Shown here in pieces: positions 27,831 through 40,329 of a DNA stretch of 64,000 bases. Position numbers and translations under genes: made by a program. The DNA is from Asterias amurensis (Eukaryota > Echinodermata > Asteroidea > Forcipulatida > Asteriidae): NCBI RefSeq assembly GCF_032118995.1, contig NC_092648.1:3301001-3365000 (forward strand), read 5' to 3'. The notes below the pieces were generated by a model. It saw only the letters and a program-made list of their open reading frames with translations, made no database searches and was not told the DNA's origin. Numbering within the stretch: the first letter of the stretch is position 1; every line of letters starts with the position of its first letter.

Positions 27831-27988
27831 GGCGGCAACAACCGTGAGAAGTTTTTCTTGCTGCAGACCGAGAGTTCTTCCTCCCCGACGAAACGAAGCT
27901 CGCAGACGACAAGAGGCAGCAGGGCAGGCCCTACACTCATGACACTTCACAGCGCCGGACTCAGACGAACTTCAAGAGTTCGTCTGGG
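27831..27988 (+). other. Exon-like segment of unknown product
   Basis: A strong polypyrimidine tract and CAG (TATTTTTCCCCGCAG) precede it, and CTGGG|GTGAGTC follows. One frame is open throughout (52 codons), reading G-G-N-N-R-E-K-F-F-L-L-Q-T-E with Ser/Thr/Arg-rich text after it. The first ATG (27939-27941) is in this frame. I do not recognise the protein and found no convincing next coding exon in the 10 kb downstream, so it may be noncoding. Base composition is more GC-rich than its surroundings. Confidence 0.4.
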
Positions 27989-28009
27989 GTGAGTCAGAAA
28001 ATACCCATT

Positions 28010-28850
28010 AAATTAAGCAGAGAAACTGCTCCCAAACCCACACGCATCGAGTTGAAGAAAACAAATTCTCTGCCAAGCCAAAATGTTTCGTGAAATTTTA
28101 GACTAAATTTTTCCCGCCAAAAACTTTACCCAAACGCACAGATTTTACGTAGACAATTCCTCTGCCAAACCAGCTTGTCTTTTGTGAAATTGTAAACTAT
28201 TTTTTGCCGTCAAAAAAGTTAACCACGCGCACAACTTGTCTTTTGTGAAATTTTTGACTAAATTTTTGGCGCCAAAAAAATAGTTGCCCACACGCACCCC
28301 ACACGCACAGATTTTAAGGAGAAGAAGAAAATAACCCGACAAACTGAACTTCTCATGTGAAATTTCAGACCCAATTTTTGTCATAAAAGTTTCTTCGTTT
28401 GGTTCGGTTTTTTAATTTGTTTTTTATTTTTTAAAGATAACCGTCTGCCCGTCTGGCGTCGAGCGTCCCGACAAAATAAAGTTCACAAGAAGTTGTACAT
28501 TAGCCATGGTAATGTTTTAAAAATAAAACAACTGCCAAACGAAATGTTTTCACATGAAACGCTAGCCTAAATTTTTGCCGTAAAAAGTTCTTCGTTCATG
28601 TCGTTTTTTTTTTTTTTTTTTTTTTTCTTCAAAGATACCGTCATACCCGTCGAGCGTCAAGTCTAAATCGTTTTTTTTTTAGCCACCCCTGTCCCGACAA
28701 AATAAAGTTCACGAAGCTGTACATTAACCATGGTAGTGTTTTAAAATAAAACGACTGCCAAACCAAACGTTCTTATGTGAAATTTCTTACTTAATTTTCG
28801 CCGTCAAAGTTTCTTCCTTTAGTTCTGTAATTATTTTTAAAACATGCCAT
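28010..28850 (+). repeat. Degenerate tandem repeats, about 80-220 bp
   Basis: Units repeat AACCA/GCTTGTCTTTTGTGAAAT, ACTAAATTTTTxxCGxCAAAA, and CACACGCAC words. Within it a larger unit occurs twice (about 28469-28570 and 28690-28790) with GACAAAATAAAGTTCAC, GTACATTAxCCATGGTA and ACTGCCAAACxAAA. It also includes a poly-T run near 28607-28627. Confidence 0.65.
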
Positions 28851-28954
28851 TGCCTCAATTCCAATATTACAACGTACACTCCTCAGGCCCGTCTTGCGTT
28901 GGGAAATCCCATTTTTAGCCATCCTTTCACAAAATAAATCCCCTTCCCAAGTTT

Positions 28955-29200
28955 TGCTTAGCCAAACAATTTGTCAAGCAGTGTTTTGTGCACAATAGCT
29001 TAATTAAGTTCAGCCATTATAGGTCATTGAAAATAGATGAATCGTTTCTGGAGCTAGGTCATAGGTGACTGGTGACTGGTATTTATAATTCTATACCAAC
29101 ATTGTTTAATGTAACATTTTGGCTGAACCAGACAATAGGTGGATTAGCAGCCAATGATTGGCTGGGGGGGGGGGGGGGGGAGGGGGCTAAGCAAAATCCA
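28955..29200. other. 'TAAGC' family remnant and poly-G run
   Basis: TTTTGCTTAGCCAAACAATTT at 28955-28980 and a CTAAGCAAAATCC word at 29188 bracket unrelated AT-rich text and a run of about 16-17 G residues (29164-29180). The layout looks like a diverged copy of the hairpin family with a microsatellite inside. Confidence 0.35.
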
Positions 29201-29619
29201 AGTTGTAATAGACATGCACATCGTCTGGCTAGACACCAACAATGAAAGTTGGAATGTAGACGTTGACATGTGGCAATACAGGTGCAAATTGTATTAGGGT
29301 TACTGTAAAGGCATGAATAAAATGAAGTCTGTTCAAAAGAGATAGGAAAACTTTTACAATAGGGGCCTAGTGGTCGAGAAGAAAAGGGAGAAGTGGTGTG
29401 TTTTATTTGTTGGCGTTGTCATTAAAGGAGTTGAATGTTTTAAAAAATGTGGACAAAATTCGGTGTGTAAGCCTGGACTTCCTCCTAGATGTGGTCCTAG
29501 GGAGCAATACAATAACAAACTGTTTAATTAATAGATTTATTGTATACAGAGAGTGCCTTTAGGTTTTATAGTCAAACTGGAAATAATATATAAAAATAAA
29601 AATAAAAATCAGGTGTTTG

Positions 29620-32600
29620 TTTTCCGCTAGGTGTAACTTCGTTGAAAATATAGAATTATTGTGTACCTGTATGCTAAGTTACTGTATACAAATACATTAA
29701 GTAAACAGGGGAAATTAAAAACTTTGCTGTTTTGAGTTTATTTTATAACCAAATGCTGTTTTGATTGTTTTGCGAGTAGGTTGACCTTGTTGAAACATAC
29801 AGAGTGACTTAAGGTTTAGTAAACAGAAATTATAATACTCAATATCACTTTTTTTCCGCAGGTTTGACCATGTTGAAAGTAACTGAGTGCTTTAGGTTTA
29901 GTAAACCAAAAATAAATGACAGGTTGTTTTGAGTACTTTGCATATATAGGGGTGTCATTTGAAACATACAAAGTCACAGTGACTTTAGGTTGAGTAAACA
30001 GAAAATAAAATCATTGTTTTGAGTACTCTGCATGTAGGTATGTCATGGTTGAAACATACAGTGTGACTCTAGATTAAAAAAAATCCATTAAAATAAACGC
30101 AATTGTGGTTTGAGTATTTTGCAAGTAGGTTGACCTTGTTGAAGCATTTAAAGTGACTTTAATGCTTGTTGTGAGTTTTGTTTCCCGTAGGGGTGTCCAA
30201 GTTGAAACATGCAGAGTGACTTTAGGATTAGTAAAGACAAAAAACAAAAAGGTTTTGTTTTTAGTATTTTGCATGTGTGTCATTGAGTGACTCTATATTA
30301 GTAAACAGAAAAATAATAATAGTGTTTAGGGTTTTTTGTGCGCAGGATGGACCTTGTTAAAACAAATGAGAGCGTGACTTTAGGTTTAGAAAACAGAAAA
30401 TTATATTGTTGATTTGAGAACTTTGCATGTAGGTTTAATTGTCATTGTTGAAATGTTAAGGGTGACTCTAGGTTTAGTAAACAGCAAAAACAGCAGATAA
30501 ACAAAATGCTTGTTTGTGTATTTTGCAAGTAGGTTGACCTTGTTGAAGCTTTTACAGTGACTTTAGGTTTAGTAAATAAAAATTAAAAAGAATGTCGCTT
30601 TGAGTTTTTTCTCCGCATGTTTGACCTCGTAAGAGGGTGACTTTAGGTTTAGTAAGCATAAATAAAATTGTTGTTTGAGTATTTTGTTGTGTCATTGTTG
30701 AAGCATACAAGGGTGGCTTTAGATTTCTTAATAAGTAAAGAAAGAAACAGTCGCTTTGAATAGGTTAAGTAAACAAAACATAAACAAATTACTGTGCTGA
30801 GTAGTTGTGGCCATGTTGAAATATACAGAGTGACTTTAGGGATTTCTTTCCTTAGGTTTGCCCTTGTTGAAACAAACAGAGTGACTTTAGTGAGTATGTT
30901 GACCTTGTTGAAGCATTTTGAGTGACTTGAGGTTTAGTAAAAAAAAAAATTAAAAAGGTTGTGATTTTTTTCCCCACAGGTTTGACCTTGTTGAAAGTAC
31001 ACAGTGACTATAGTAAACAGTAAAGAAACAAATAGCTGAGTTTTTGTGCGTACATGTAGTTATGACCATGTTGAAACATACAGAGTGACTCCAGGTTCAG
31101 TGAACTGTAAATAAACACGAGCAGGTTGACCTTGTTGAAACCTACAGAGTAACCCTAGGTTTTGTGGACGGTAACTAAACACAATAGTCGTTTGAGTAGT
31201 GTGCGAGTAGGTTGACGAGTAGGTTGACCGTGTTGAAACATACAGAGTGAATTAAGGTTTAGTAAACAATAAATAAACAGAAAGTTGCTGTGATTTCTCC
31301 CCCACAAGTTTGACCTTGTTGAGAGTAACAGGGTGACGTGAAAAAAAGTTTGCTTTGAGGTTGTTTTTTCACTTTTGAGTACTTTACATTTAGGGGTGTC
31401 GTTGTTGAAATAAACAGCTAAATTTTAGTATTTCGCGAGTAGGTTGACCTTGTTGAAGCGTTTAGAGTGTCTTTGGGTTTATTAACGAAAAAATAAACAG
31501 AAGGTTGCTGTGATTTTTTCCCCACAGGTTTGACCTTGTTGAAACTAACAGGGTGACTTTAGGTTTAGTAAACAGTAAATGAACACAAAGTCTTTTTCCT
31601 TAGGTCTGCCTCGTTGAGCATACAGATCAATTCTTGGTTTAGTAAACAGAAAATTAGATGCTTGTTTTGAGTACTTTGCATGTAGTTGTGTCATTGTTGA
31701 AACATACAGAGTGACTTTAGGTTTAGTAAACAATAAATAAACAAAAGGTTGCTTTGAGGTTTTTTTCACTTAGGTGTGCCCTTGTTGAAACATACAGAGT
31801 AACTTTAAATTAATGTTTTGAGTATGTTGCATGTAGTTGTGCACTGTTGAAACGTACAGAGTGACTTAAGGTTTAGTAACAAAAATAAACAACATGATGT
31901 TTTGAGTGTTTTATGCGTAGTTGTGACCATATTGAAACATACAGAGTGACTTCAGGTTTAATGAACTGTAAATAAACACATTACTCGTTTGAGTGTTGTG
32001 CGAGTAGGTTGACCTCGTTGAAACATACATAGTGACTTTAGGTTTAGTGAACAGAAAATTAAAATGTTGTTTTGAGTATTTTGAGCGTAGTTTTGACCAT
32101 GTTGAAAAATACAGAGTGAATTTAGGTTTAGTAAACAATAAATAAACAGAAGGTTGCTGTGTTTTTTTCCCCCACAGGTTTGACCTTGTTGAAAGTAACA
32201 GGGTGATGTTAGGTTTAGTAAACAGAAAACGAACAAAAGGTTGCGTTGAGTTTATTTTCTTCACTTTTGAGTACTTTGCATTTAGGGGTGTCGTTGTTGA
32301 AACAAAAAGCTAATTTTGAGTATTTCGCGAGTAGGTTGACCTTGTTGAAGCGATTAGAGTGTCTTTGGGTTTATTAACAAAAAAATAAACAGAAGGTTGC
32401 TGTGATTCTTTTCCCCACAGGTTTGACCTTGTTGAAAGTAACAGGGTGACTTTAGGTTTAGTAAACAGTAAATGAACACAAAGTCTTTTTCCTTAGGTCT
32501 GCCTTGTTGAGCATACAGATCAACTCTTGGTTTAGTAAACAGAAAATTAGATGCTTGTTTTGAGTACTTTGCATGTAGTTGTGTCATTGTTGAAACATAC

Positions 32601-35600
32601 AGAGTGACTTTAGGTTTAGTAAACAATAAATAAACAAAAGGTTGCTTTGAGGTTTTTTTCACTTAGGTGTGCCCTTGTTGAAACATACAGAGTGACTTTA
32701 AATTAATGTTTTGAGTATGTTGCATGTAGTTGTGCATTGTTGAAACGTACAGAGTGACTTTGGGTTTAGTAAACAAAAATAAACAACATGATGTTTTGAG
32801 TGTTTTGCACGTAGTTGTGACCATATTGAAACATACAGAGTGACTTCAGGTTTAGTGAACTGTAAATAAACACATTACTCGTTTGAGTATTTCGCGAGTA
32901 GGTTGACCTCGTTGAAACATACATAGTGACTTTAGGTTTAGTGAACAGAAAATTAAAATGTTGTTTTGAGTATTTTGAGCGTAGTTATGACCATGTTGAA
33001 AAATACAGAGTGAATTTAGGTTTAGTAAATAAACAGAAGGTTGCTGTGATTTTTTCCCCCACCGGTTTGACCTTGTTGAAAGTAACAGGGTGACGTTAGG
33101 TTTAGTAAACAGAAAACGAACAAAAGGTTGCGTTGAGTTTATTTTTTTCACTTTTGAGTACTTTGCACTTAGGGGTGTCGTTGTTGAAACAAAAAGCTAA
33201 TTTTGAGTATTTCGCGAGTAGGTTGACCTTGTTGAAGCCTTTAGAGTGTCTTTGGGTTTATTAACAAAAAAATAAACAGAAGGTTGCTGTGATTTTCTCC
33301 CCACAGGTTTGACCTTGTTGAAAGTTACAGGGTGACTTTAGGTTTAGTCAACAGTAAATGAACACAAAGTTTTCTCTTAGGTCTGCCTTGTTGAGCATAC
33401 AGATCAACTCTTGGTTTAGTAAACCGAAAATTAGATGCTTGTTTTGAGTACTTTGCATGTAGTTGTGTCATTGTTGAAACATACAGAGTGACTTTAGGTT
33501 TAGTAAACAATAAATAAACAAAAGGTTGCTTTGAGGTTTTTTTTCACTTAGGTGTGCCCTTGTTGAAACATACAGAGTAACTTTAAATTAATGTTTTGAG
33601 TATGTTGCATGTAGTTGTGCACTGTTGAAACGTACAGAGTGACTTAAGGTTTAGTAAACAAAAATAAACAACATGATGTTTTGAGTGTTATGCGTAGTTG
33701 TGACCATATTGAAACATACAGAGTGACTTCAGGTTCAGTGAACTGTAAATTAACACATTACTCGTTTGAGTGTTGTGCGAGTAGGTTGACCTTGTTGAAA
33801 CATACATAGTGACTTTAGATTTAGTAAACAATAAATAAACAAAATGTTGTTTTGAGTGTTTTGCGCGTAGTTGTGACCTATTGAAACATACAGAGTGAAT
33901 TTAGGTTTAGTAAACAATAAATAAACAGAAGGTTGCTGTGATTTTTTTCCCCACAGGTTTGACCTTGTTGAAAGTAACAGGGTGACTTTAGGTTTAGTCA
34001 ACAGTAAATGAACACAAAGTTTTTTTTCCTTAGGTCTGCCTTGTTGAGCATACAGATCAACTCTTGGTTTAGTAAACAGAAAATTAGATGCTTGTTTTGA
34101 GTACTTTGCATGTAGTTGTGTCATTGTTGAAACATACAGAGTGACTTTAGGTTTAGTAAACAATAAATAAACAAAAGGTTGCTTTGAGGTTTTTTTCACT
34201 TAGGTGTGCCCTTGTTGAAACATACAGAGTGACTTTAAATTAATGTTTTGAGTATGTTGCATGTAGTTGTGCATTGTTGAAACGTACAGAGTGACTTTGG
34301 GTTTAGTAAACAAAAATAAACAACATGATATTTTGAGTGTTTTGATGGTAGTTGTGACCATGTTGAATCATACAGAGTGACTTCAGGCTCAGTAAACTGT
34401 AAATAAACACATTACTCGTTTGAGTATTGTGCGAGTAGGTTGACCTCGCTGAAAAATACATAGTGACTTTAGGTTTAGTGAACAAAAATAAACAAAATGT
34501 TGTTTTGAGTGTTTTGCGCGTAGTTGTGACCTATTGAAAAATACAGAGTGAATTTAGGTTTAGTAAACAATAAATAAACAGAAGGTTGCTGTGATTTTTT
34601 CCCCCACAGGTTTGACCTTGTTGAAAGTAACAGGGTGACGTTAGGTTTAGTAAACAGAAAACGAACAAAAGGTTGCGTTGAGTTTATTTTCTTCACTTTT
34701 GAGTACTTTGCATTTAGGGGTGTCGTTGTTGAAACAAAAAGCTAATTTTGAGTATTTCGCGAGTAGGTTGACCTTGTTGAAGCGTTTAGAGTGTCTTTGG
34801 GTTTATTAACAAAAAAATAAACAGAAGGTTGCTGTGATTTTTTTCCCCACAGGTTTGACCTTGTTGAAAGTAACAGGGTGACTTTAGGTTTAGTCAACAG
34901 TAAATGAACACAAAGTTTTTTTTCCTTAGGTCTGCCTTGTTGAGCATACAGATCAACTCTTGGTTTAGTAAACAGAAATATAGATGCTTGTCTTGAGTAC
35001 TTTGCATGTAGTTGTGTCATTGTTGAAACATACAGAGTGACTTTAGGTTTAGTAAACAATAAATAAACAAAAGGTTGCTTTGAGGTTTTTTTCACTTAGG
35101 TGTGCCCTTGTTGAAACATACAGAGTGACTTTAAATTAATGTTTTGAGTATGTTGCATGTAGTTGTGCATTGTTGAAACGTACAGAGTGACTTTAGGTTT
35201 AGTAAACAAAAATAAACAACATGATGTTTTGAGTGTTTTGCACGTAGTTGTGACCATATTGAAACATACAGAGTGACTTCAGGTTTAATGAACTGTAAAT
35301 AAACACATTACTTGTTTGAGTATTTCGCGAGTAGGTTGACCTCGTTGGAATCTACATAGTGACTTTAGGTTGAGTAAACTAAAAATGAACAAAAGGTTGT
35401 TTTAATTACTTTGCATGAGGTTTGCCCATGTTGAGGCATACAGAGTGACTTTAAATTGTTGTTTTGAGTATGTTGCATGTAGTTGTGTCATTGTTGAAAC
35501 ATACAGAGTGACTTTAGGTTTAGTAAACAAAAATAAACAACATGTTGTTATGAGTGTTTGGATGGTAGTTGTGACCATGTTGAAACATACAGAGTTACTT

Positions 35601-37790
35601 TAAGTTTCGTAAACCATAAATAAACAAAAGGATGCTGTGAGGTTTTTTTTTCACTTAAAAGTGCCCTCGTTGAAACATACAGAGTACAGAGTGACTTTAG
35701 GTTTAGTAAACAATAAATAAACAAAAGGTTGTTTTAAGTACTTTGCATGAGGTTTGCCCATGTTGAGGCATACAGAGTGACTTTAAATTGTTTTGAGTAC
35801 TTTGCATGTAGTTGTGTCATTGTTGAAACATACAGAGTGACTTTAGGTTTAGTAAACAAAAATAAACAAAATGTTGTTTTGAGTGTTTTGCGCGTAGTTG
35901 TGACCATGATATTGAAAAAATAAAGAGTGACTTCAGGTTTAGTAAATGGTAAATAAACACAATAATCCTTTGAGTATTGTGCGAATAGGTTAACCTTGTT
36001 GAAACATACAGAGTGAGGTTAGAGTTAGTAAGCAAAAAATAAACAACATGTTGCTTTGATGATTGTTTTCCTTTGTGCCCTTGATAAAGCATACAGAATG
36101 ACTTTAGGTTTAGTAAACAGAAAATTAAATTCTTGTTTTGAGTACTTTTCATTTAGATGTGTCATTGTTGAAACATAGAGAGTGACTTCAGGTTTAGTAA
36201 ACGGTAAATAAACACAATACTCGTTTGAGTATTGTGCGAACAGGTTCCTTGTTGAAACATACAGAGTGTCTTTAGGTTTAGTAAACAGAAAATTAAATTC
36301 TTGTTTTGAGTACTTTTCATTCAGATGTGTCATTGATGAAACAGAGAGTGACTCTAAGTTAAGTAAATAGAAAATAAACAAAAAGCTCATTTTGAGTATT
36401 TTGCAAGCAGGTTGACCTTGTTGAAGCGTTTAGAGTGAATTTGGGTTTATTAACAAAAAATAAACAAAAGGTTATTGTGATTTTTCCTTCCATAGGTTTG
36501 ACCTTGTTTGAAAGTAACATGGTGACTTTAGGTTTAGTAAACAATAAAGGTTGCTTTGAGGTTTTTGCGCGTAGTTGTGGCCATATTGAAACATACTGAG
36601 TGACTTTAGGTTTAGTAAACGGTAAATAAACACAATAGTTTGAATTTTGTGCGAATAGGTTGACCTTGTTGAAACATACAGAGTGTCTTAAGGTTTAATA
36701 AACAGAAAATGAAATTCTTGATTTGAGTACTTTTCATTTAGGTTTGTCATTTTTGAAACATACAGAGTGACTTTAGGTTTAGTGAACAAAAATAAACAAC
36801 ATGTTTTTATGAGTGTTTTGATGGTAGTTGTGACCCGTTTGAAACATTCAGTGACTCTAGGTTTAATGAACGGTAAATAAACACAATGTTCGTTTGAGTA
36901 TTTTGCATGTAGGTTTGCCCATGTTGAGGCATACATAGTAACTCTAGGTTTAGTAAATAGAAAATTAAATTCATGTTTTGAGTACTTTGCATTTAGGTGT
37001 GTGGTTGTTGAAACATACAGAGTGACTTTAGGTTTAGTAAACCAAAAATAAACAAAATTCTTGTTTGAGTATTTCGCGAGTAGGTTGAACTTTTTGAAGC
37101 ATTTAGAGTGACTTAAGATTTTGTTAACAATAAATAAACAAAAGGTTGTTTTGAGTGTTTTGGGCGTAGTTGTGACCATATTAAAACAAACAGAGTGACT
37201 TCAGGTTTAGTGAACTGCAAATAAACACAATACTCGATTGAGTAATTGTGCAAGTAGGTTGACCTTGTTGAATGACTTTAGGTTTAGTAAAGAAAAAATG
37301 AACAAAAGGTTGTTTTGAGTACTTTACAGAGGTTTGCCCATGCTGAGGCAAACAGAGTAACTCCTTAGGTTTAGTAAACAGATAAATTAAATTCTTGTTT
37401 TGAGTCCTTTGCATTTAGGGGTGTCGTTGTTGAAACATACAGATTGACTCTAAGTTAAGTAAATAGAAAATAAACAAAAAGCTCAGTTTGAGTATTTCGG
37501 GAGCAGGTTGACCTTGTTGAAGCGTTTAGAGTGACTTTGGGTTCATTTACAAAAAATAAACAAAAGGTTGTTGTGATTTTTCCGTCAACAGGTTTTACCT
37601 TGTTGAAAGTAACAGGGTGACTTTAGGTTTAGTAAACAAAAAATACTTTAAAGGTTGCTTTGAGGTTTTACGCGTAGTTGTGGCCTTGTTGAAACATACA
37701 GACTGAATTTAGGTTTAGTAAACAGAAAATTAAATTCTTGTTTTGAGTACTTTTCATTTAGGTGTGTCATGGTTGAAACAAACAGAGTGA
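29620..37790 (+). repeat. Minisatellite array, about 85-90 bp unit, 8.2 kb
   Basis: Core words recur throughout: CCTTGTTGAAACATACAGAG, TGACTTTAGGTTTAGTAAAC, AATAAACAAAAGGTTG and a variable T-rich stretch ending in AG before GTTTGACC, GTGTGCCC or TTGTGACC. There are on the order of 90 units, more diverged at the edges and more alike in the middle. Between 31.6 and 35.1 kb a higher-order unit of about 890 bp is seen: the marker TACAGATCAAxTCTTGG falls at 31621, 32514, 33398, 34051 and 34947. One interval is shortened to 653 bp. Long - strand frames rich in F-T-K-P-K-V-T-L-Y-V-S-T are a by-product of unit length and composition. No protein family recognised. Confidence 0.9.
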
Positions 37791-37794
37791 CTTT

Positions 37795-38040
37795 GTGTGT
37801 ACGCGCGCACGCTTAGACACGCGAAAGCAAGCCGGTTCTAAACAGCTCTAGCTGGTCATTGTCAACCAATTAAACGCCCCCAATGTGACGCGCTCTACAT
37901 CAATAGGAGTAACGAAACTGTCTAGGGTATTTATGAATAGAGAGTTAAAACGTCTTTCTAACAATATGCAATTCATAACAAACGGTTTCAAACGCTTTTC
38001 ATAGACCAACTTGTCCGATCCAAGGCAGCATGATCCTTTA
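37795..38040. mobile_element. One-ended relic of the 8.17-kb hairpin MITE family
   Basis: The right end CATAGACCAACTTGTCCGAT followed by CCAAGGCAGCATGATCCTTT matches the right arm at 8490-8531. The left part is unrelated GC-rich text (GTACGCGCGCACGCTTAG). It separates the minisatellite from the satellite field. Confidence 0.6.
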
Positions 38041-38160
38041 ATATAAAACGAATTAAAAAAAAAACTATTTTGTGTGAAATGTTTTTATCTACATAGCTTA
38101 GGTATAGTACACAGGAAAACTAACCAAATTATTATTACATTATAGTCTTTTTCACTGCAG

Positions 38161-38359
38161 ATGCAAGACATTTCAACTTGCAGAGGCTTCTTAAGTCGCC
38201 CACCTACTGGTAAATACGGAGCTTCATCTCTATTCTGTACCTACAGACACACCCTCATCGGATGACACCAATCTATCTTGTCCTGGAGTATGACAATAAA
38301 CTACACCAAGGCTTAGCTGGCTCAACATCTGTCAGTGCCTGGTTAGGGCCTAGAAGAAG
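38161..38359 (+). other. Two exon-like segments at the left edge of the satellite
   Basis: Segment 38161-38209 has the acceptor TCTTTTTCACTGCAG and donor ACTG|GTAAATA. Segment 38247-38359 (113 nt) has the acceptor TGTACCTACAG and donor AGAAG|GTGACAG. The second contains the most upstream copy of the satellite core (GTCCTGGAGTATGACAATAA). Joined they hold only a 31-codon frame from the ATG at 38161. In most array monomers the matching donor reads ATGACAG, while the first and last copies keep GTGACAG. Confidence 0.35.
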
Positions 38360-40329
38360 GTGACAGTCTCCTCCAATCTTGCGGATGGAACTATGTTGTC
38401 CTGGAGTATGACAATATAAACTGCACCCCAGGCTAAGCTGGCTCAACATCTGTCAGTGCCTGGTTAGGGCCTAGAAGAAGATGACAGTTCTCATCCAGTA
38501 TGGGCCTATCTTCTTCATTTTTGGTTGATCTTTCTATTTTGAGATAACTGAAGTCTTCTTCAAATTGCATCTTCTTCAAGAAGTTATTCTTCTTCGGTTT
38601 TTTCTCTTCACGTTTCTGTTGCAATAAGTTTAAACTCTTTGGTGCATACCTGTAGCACTGATTACAAGAGGACCTCTTTTGTTCAAAATGGAGACTTGAA
38701 GATAAAAGAATGCAAATGTTCTCCTTCAAATAAAAGCCCATGTTCTACCTACAAACCAACCGTTACCCCCCCCCCCCCCCCTCCCCACTGATGGAACTAT
38801 GTTGTCCTGGAGTAAGACAATATAAACTGCACCCCAGGCTAAGCTGGCTCAAAGTCTGTCAGTGCCTGGTTAGGGCCCAGAAGTAGATGACAGTTCTCCA
38901 TTATGGGCCTATCTTCTTCATCGTCTTTTTTTTGTGGATCTTTCTTTTTTTGGATAACTGAAGTCTTCTTCAAATCGCATCTTCTTCAAGAAGTTATTCT
39001 TCTTCGTTTTTTTCTCTTCATGTTTCTGTTGCAATAAGTTTAAACTCTTCGGTGCATATCTGTAGCACTGATTACAAGAGTACCTCTTTTGTTCAAAATA
39101 GAGACTTGAAGTTAAAAGAATGCAAATGTTCTCCTTCAAAAAAAAGCCCATGTTCTACCTACAAACAAACTGTTACCCCCCCCCCCCCCTTCCCACTGAC
39201 AGAACTATGTTGTCCTGGAGTAAGACAATATAAACTGCACCCCAGGCTAAACTGGCTCAACATCTGTCAGTGTCTGGTTAGGGGGCAGAAGAAGATGACA
39301 GTTCTCCTCCATTATGGGCCTATCTTCTTCATCTTCTTTTTTTTGTGGATCTTTCTTTTTTTGGATAACTGAAGTCTTCTTCAAATCACATCTTCTTTAA
39401 GACGTAATTCTAACTGAAGTCTTCTTCAAATCGCATCTTCTTCAAGAAGTTATTCTTCTTCGTTTTTTTCTCTTCATGTTTCTGTTGCAATAAGTTTAAA
39501 CTCTTCAGTGCATATCCGTAGCACTGATTACAAGAGTACCTCTTTTGTTCAAAATAGAGACTTGAAGTTAAAAGAATGCAAATGTTCTCCTTCAAATAAA
39601 AGCCCATGTTCTATCTACAAACAAACTGTTACCCCCCCCCCTTCCCACTGACGGAACTATGTTGTCCTGGAGTACGACAATATAAACTGCACCCCAGGCT
39701 AAGCTGGCTCAACATCTGTCAGTGCCTGGTTAGGGCCCAGAAGAAGATGACAGTTCTCCTCAATTATTATATGGGCCTATCTTCTTCATTTTTTGTGGAT
39801 CTTTCTATTTCGGGATTACTGAAGTCTTCTTCAAATCGCATCTTCTTCAAGACATTAGTCTTCTTCGTTTTTTTCTCTTCACGTTTCTGTTGCAATAAGT
39901 TTAAACTCTTTGGTGCATACCTGTAGCACTGATTACAAGAGTACCTCTTTTGTTTAAAATAGAGACTTGAAGATAAAAGAATGCAAATGTTCTCTTTTAA
40001 ATAAAAGCCCATGTTCTACCTACAAAAAACCATTAACCCCCCCCCCCCTCCCCACTGATGGAACTATGTTGTCCGGGAGTAAGACAATATAAACCGCACC
40101 CCAGGCTAAGCTGGCTCAACATCTGTCAGTGCCTGGTTAGGGCCCAGAAGAAGATGACAGTTCTCCTCCATTATGGGCCTATCTTCTTCATCTTCTTTTT
40201 TTTGTGGATCTTTCTTTTTTTGGATAACTGAAGTCTTCTTCAAATCACATCTTCTTTAAGACGTAATTCTAACTGAAGTCTTCTTCAAATCGCATCTTCT
40301 TCAAGAAGTTATTCTTCTTCGTTTTTTTC

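Noticed and set aside
27612..27950. 112-codon - strand frame
   Set aside because: It runs antisense through an exon with good + strand splice signals and shows no known domain.
30074..37414. Many - strand frames of 60-163 codons rich in F-T-K-P-K-V-T-L
   Set aside because: They lie inside the 85-90-bp minisatellite and repeat with it; the composition and unit length explain them, and no protein family is recognised.
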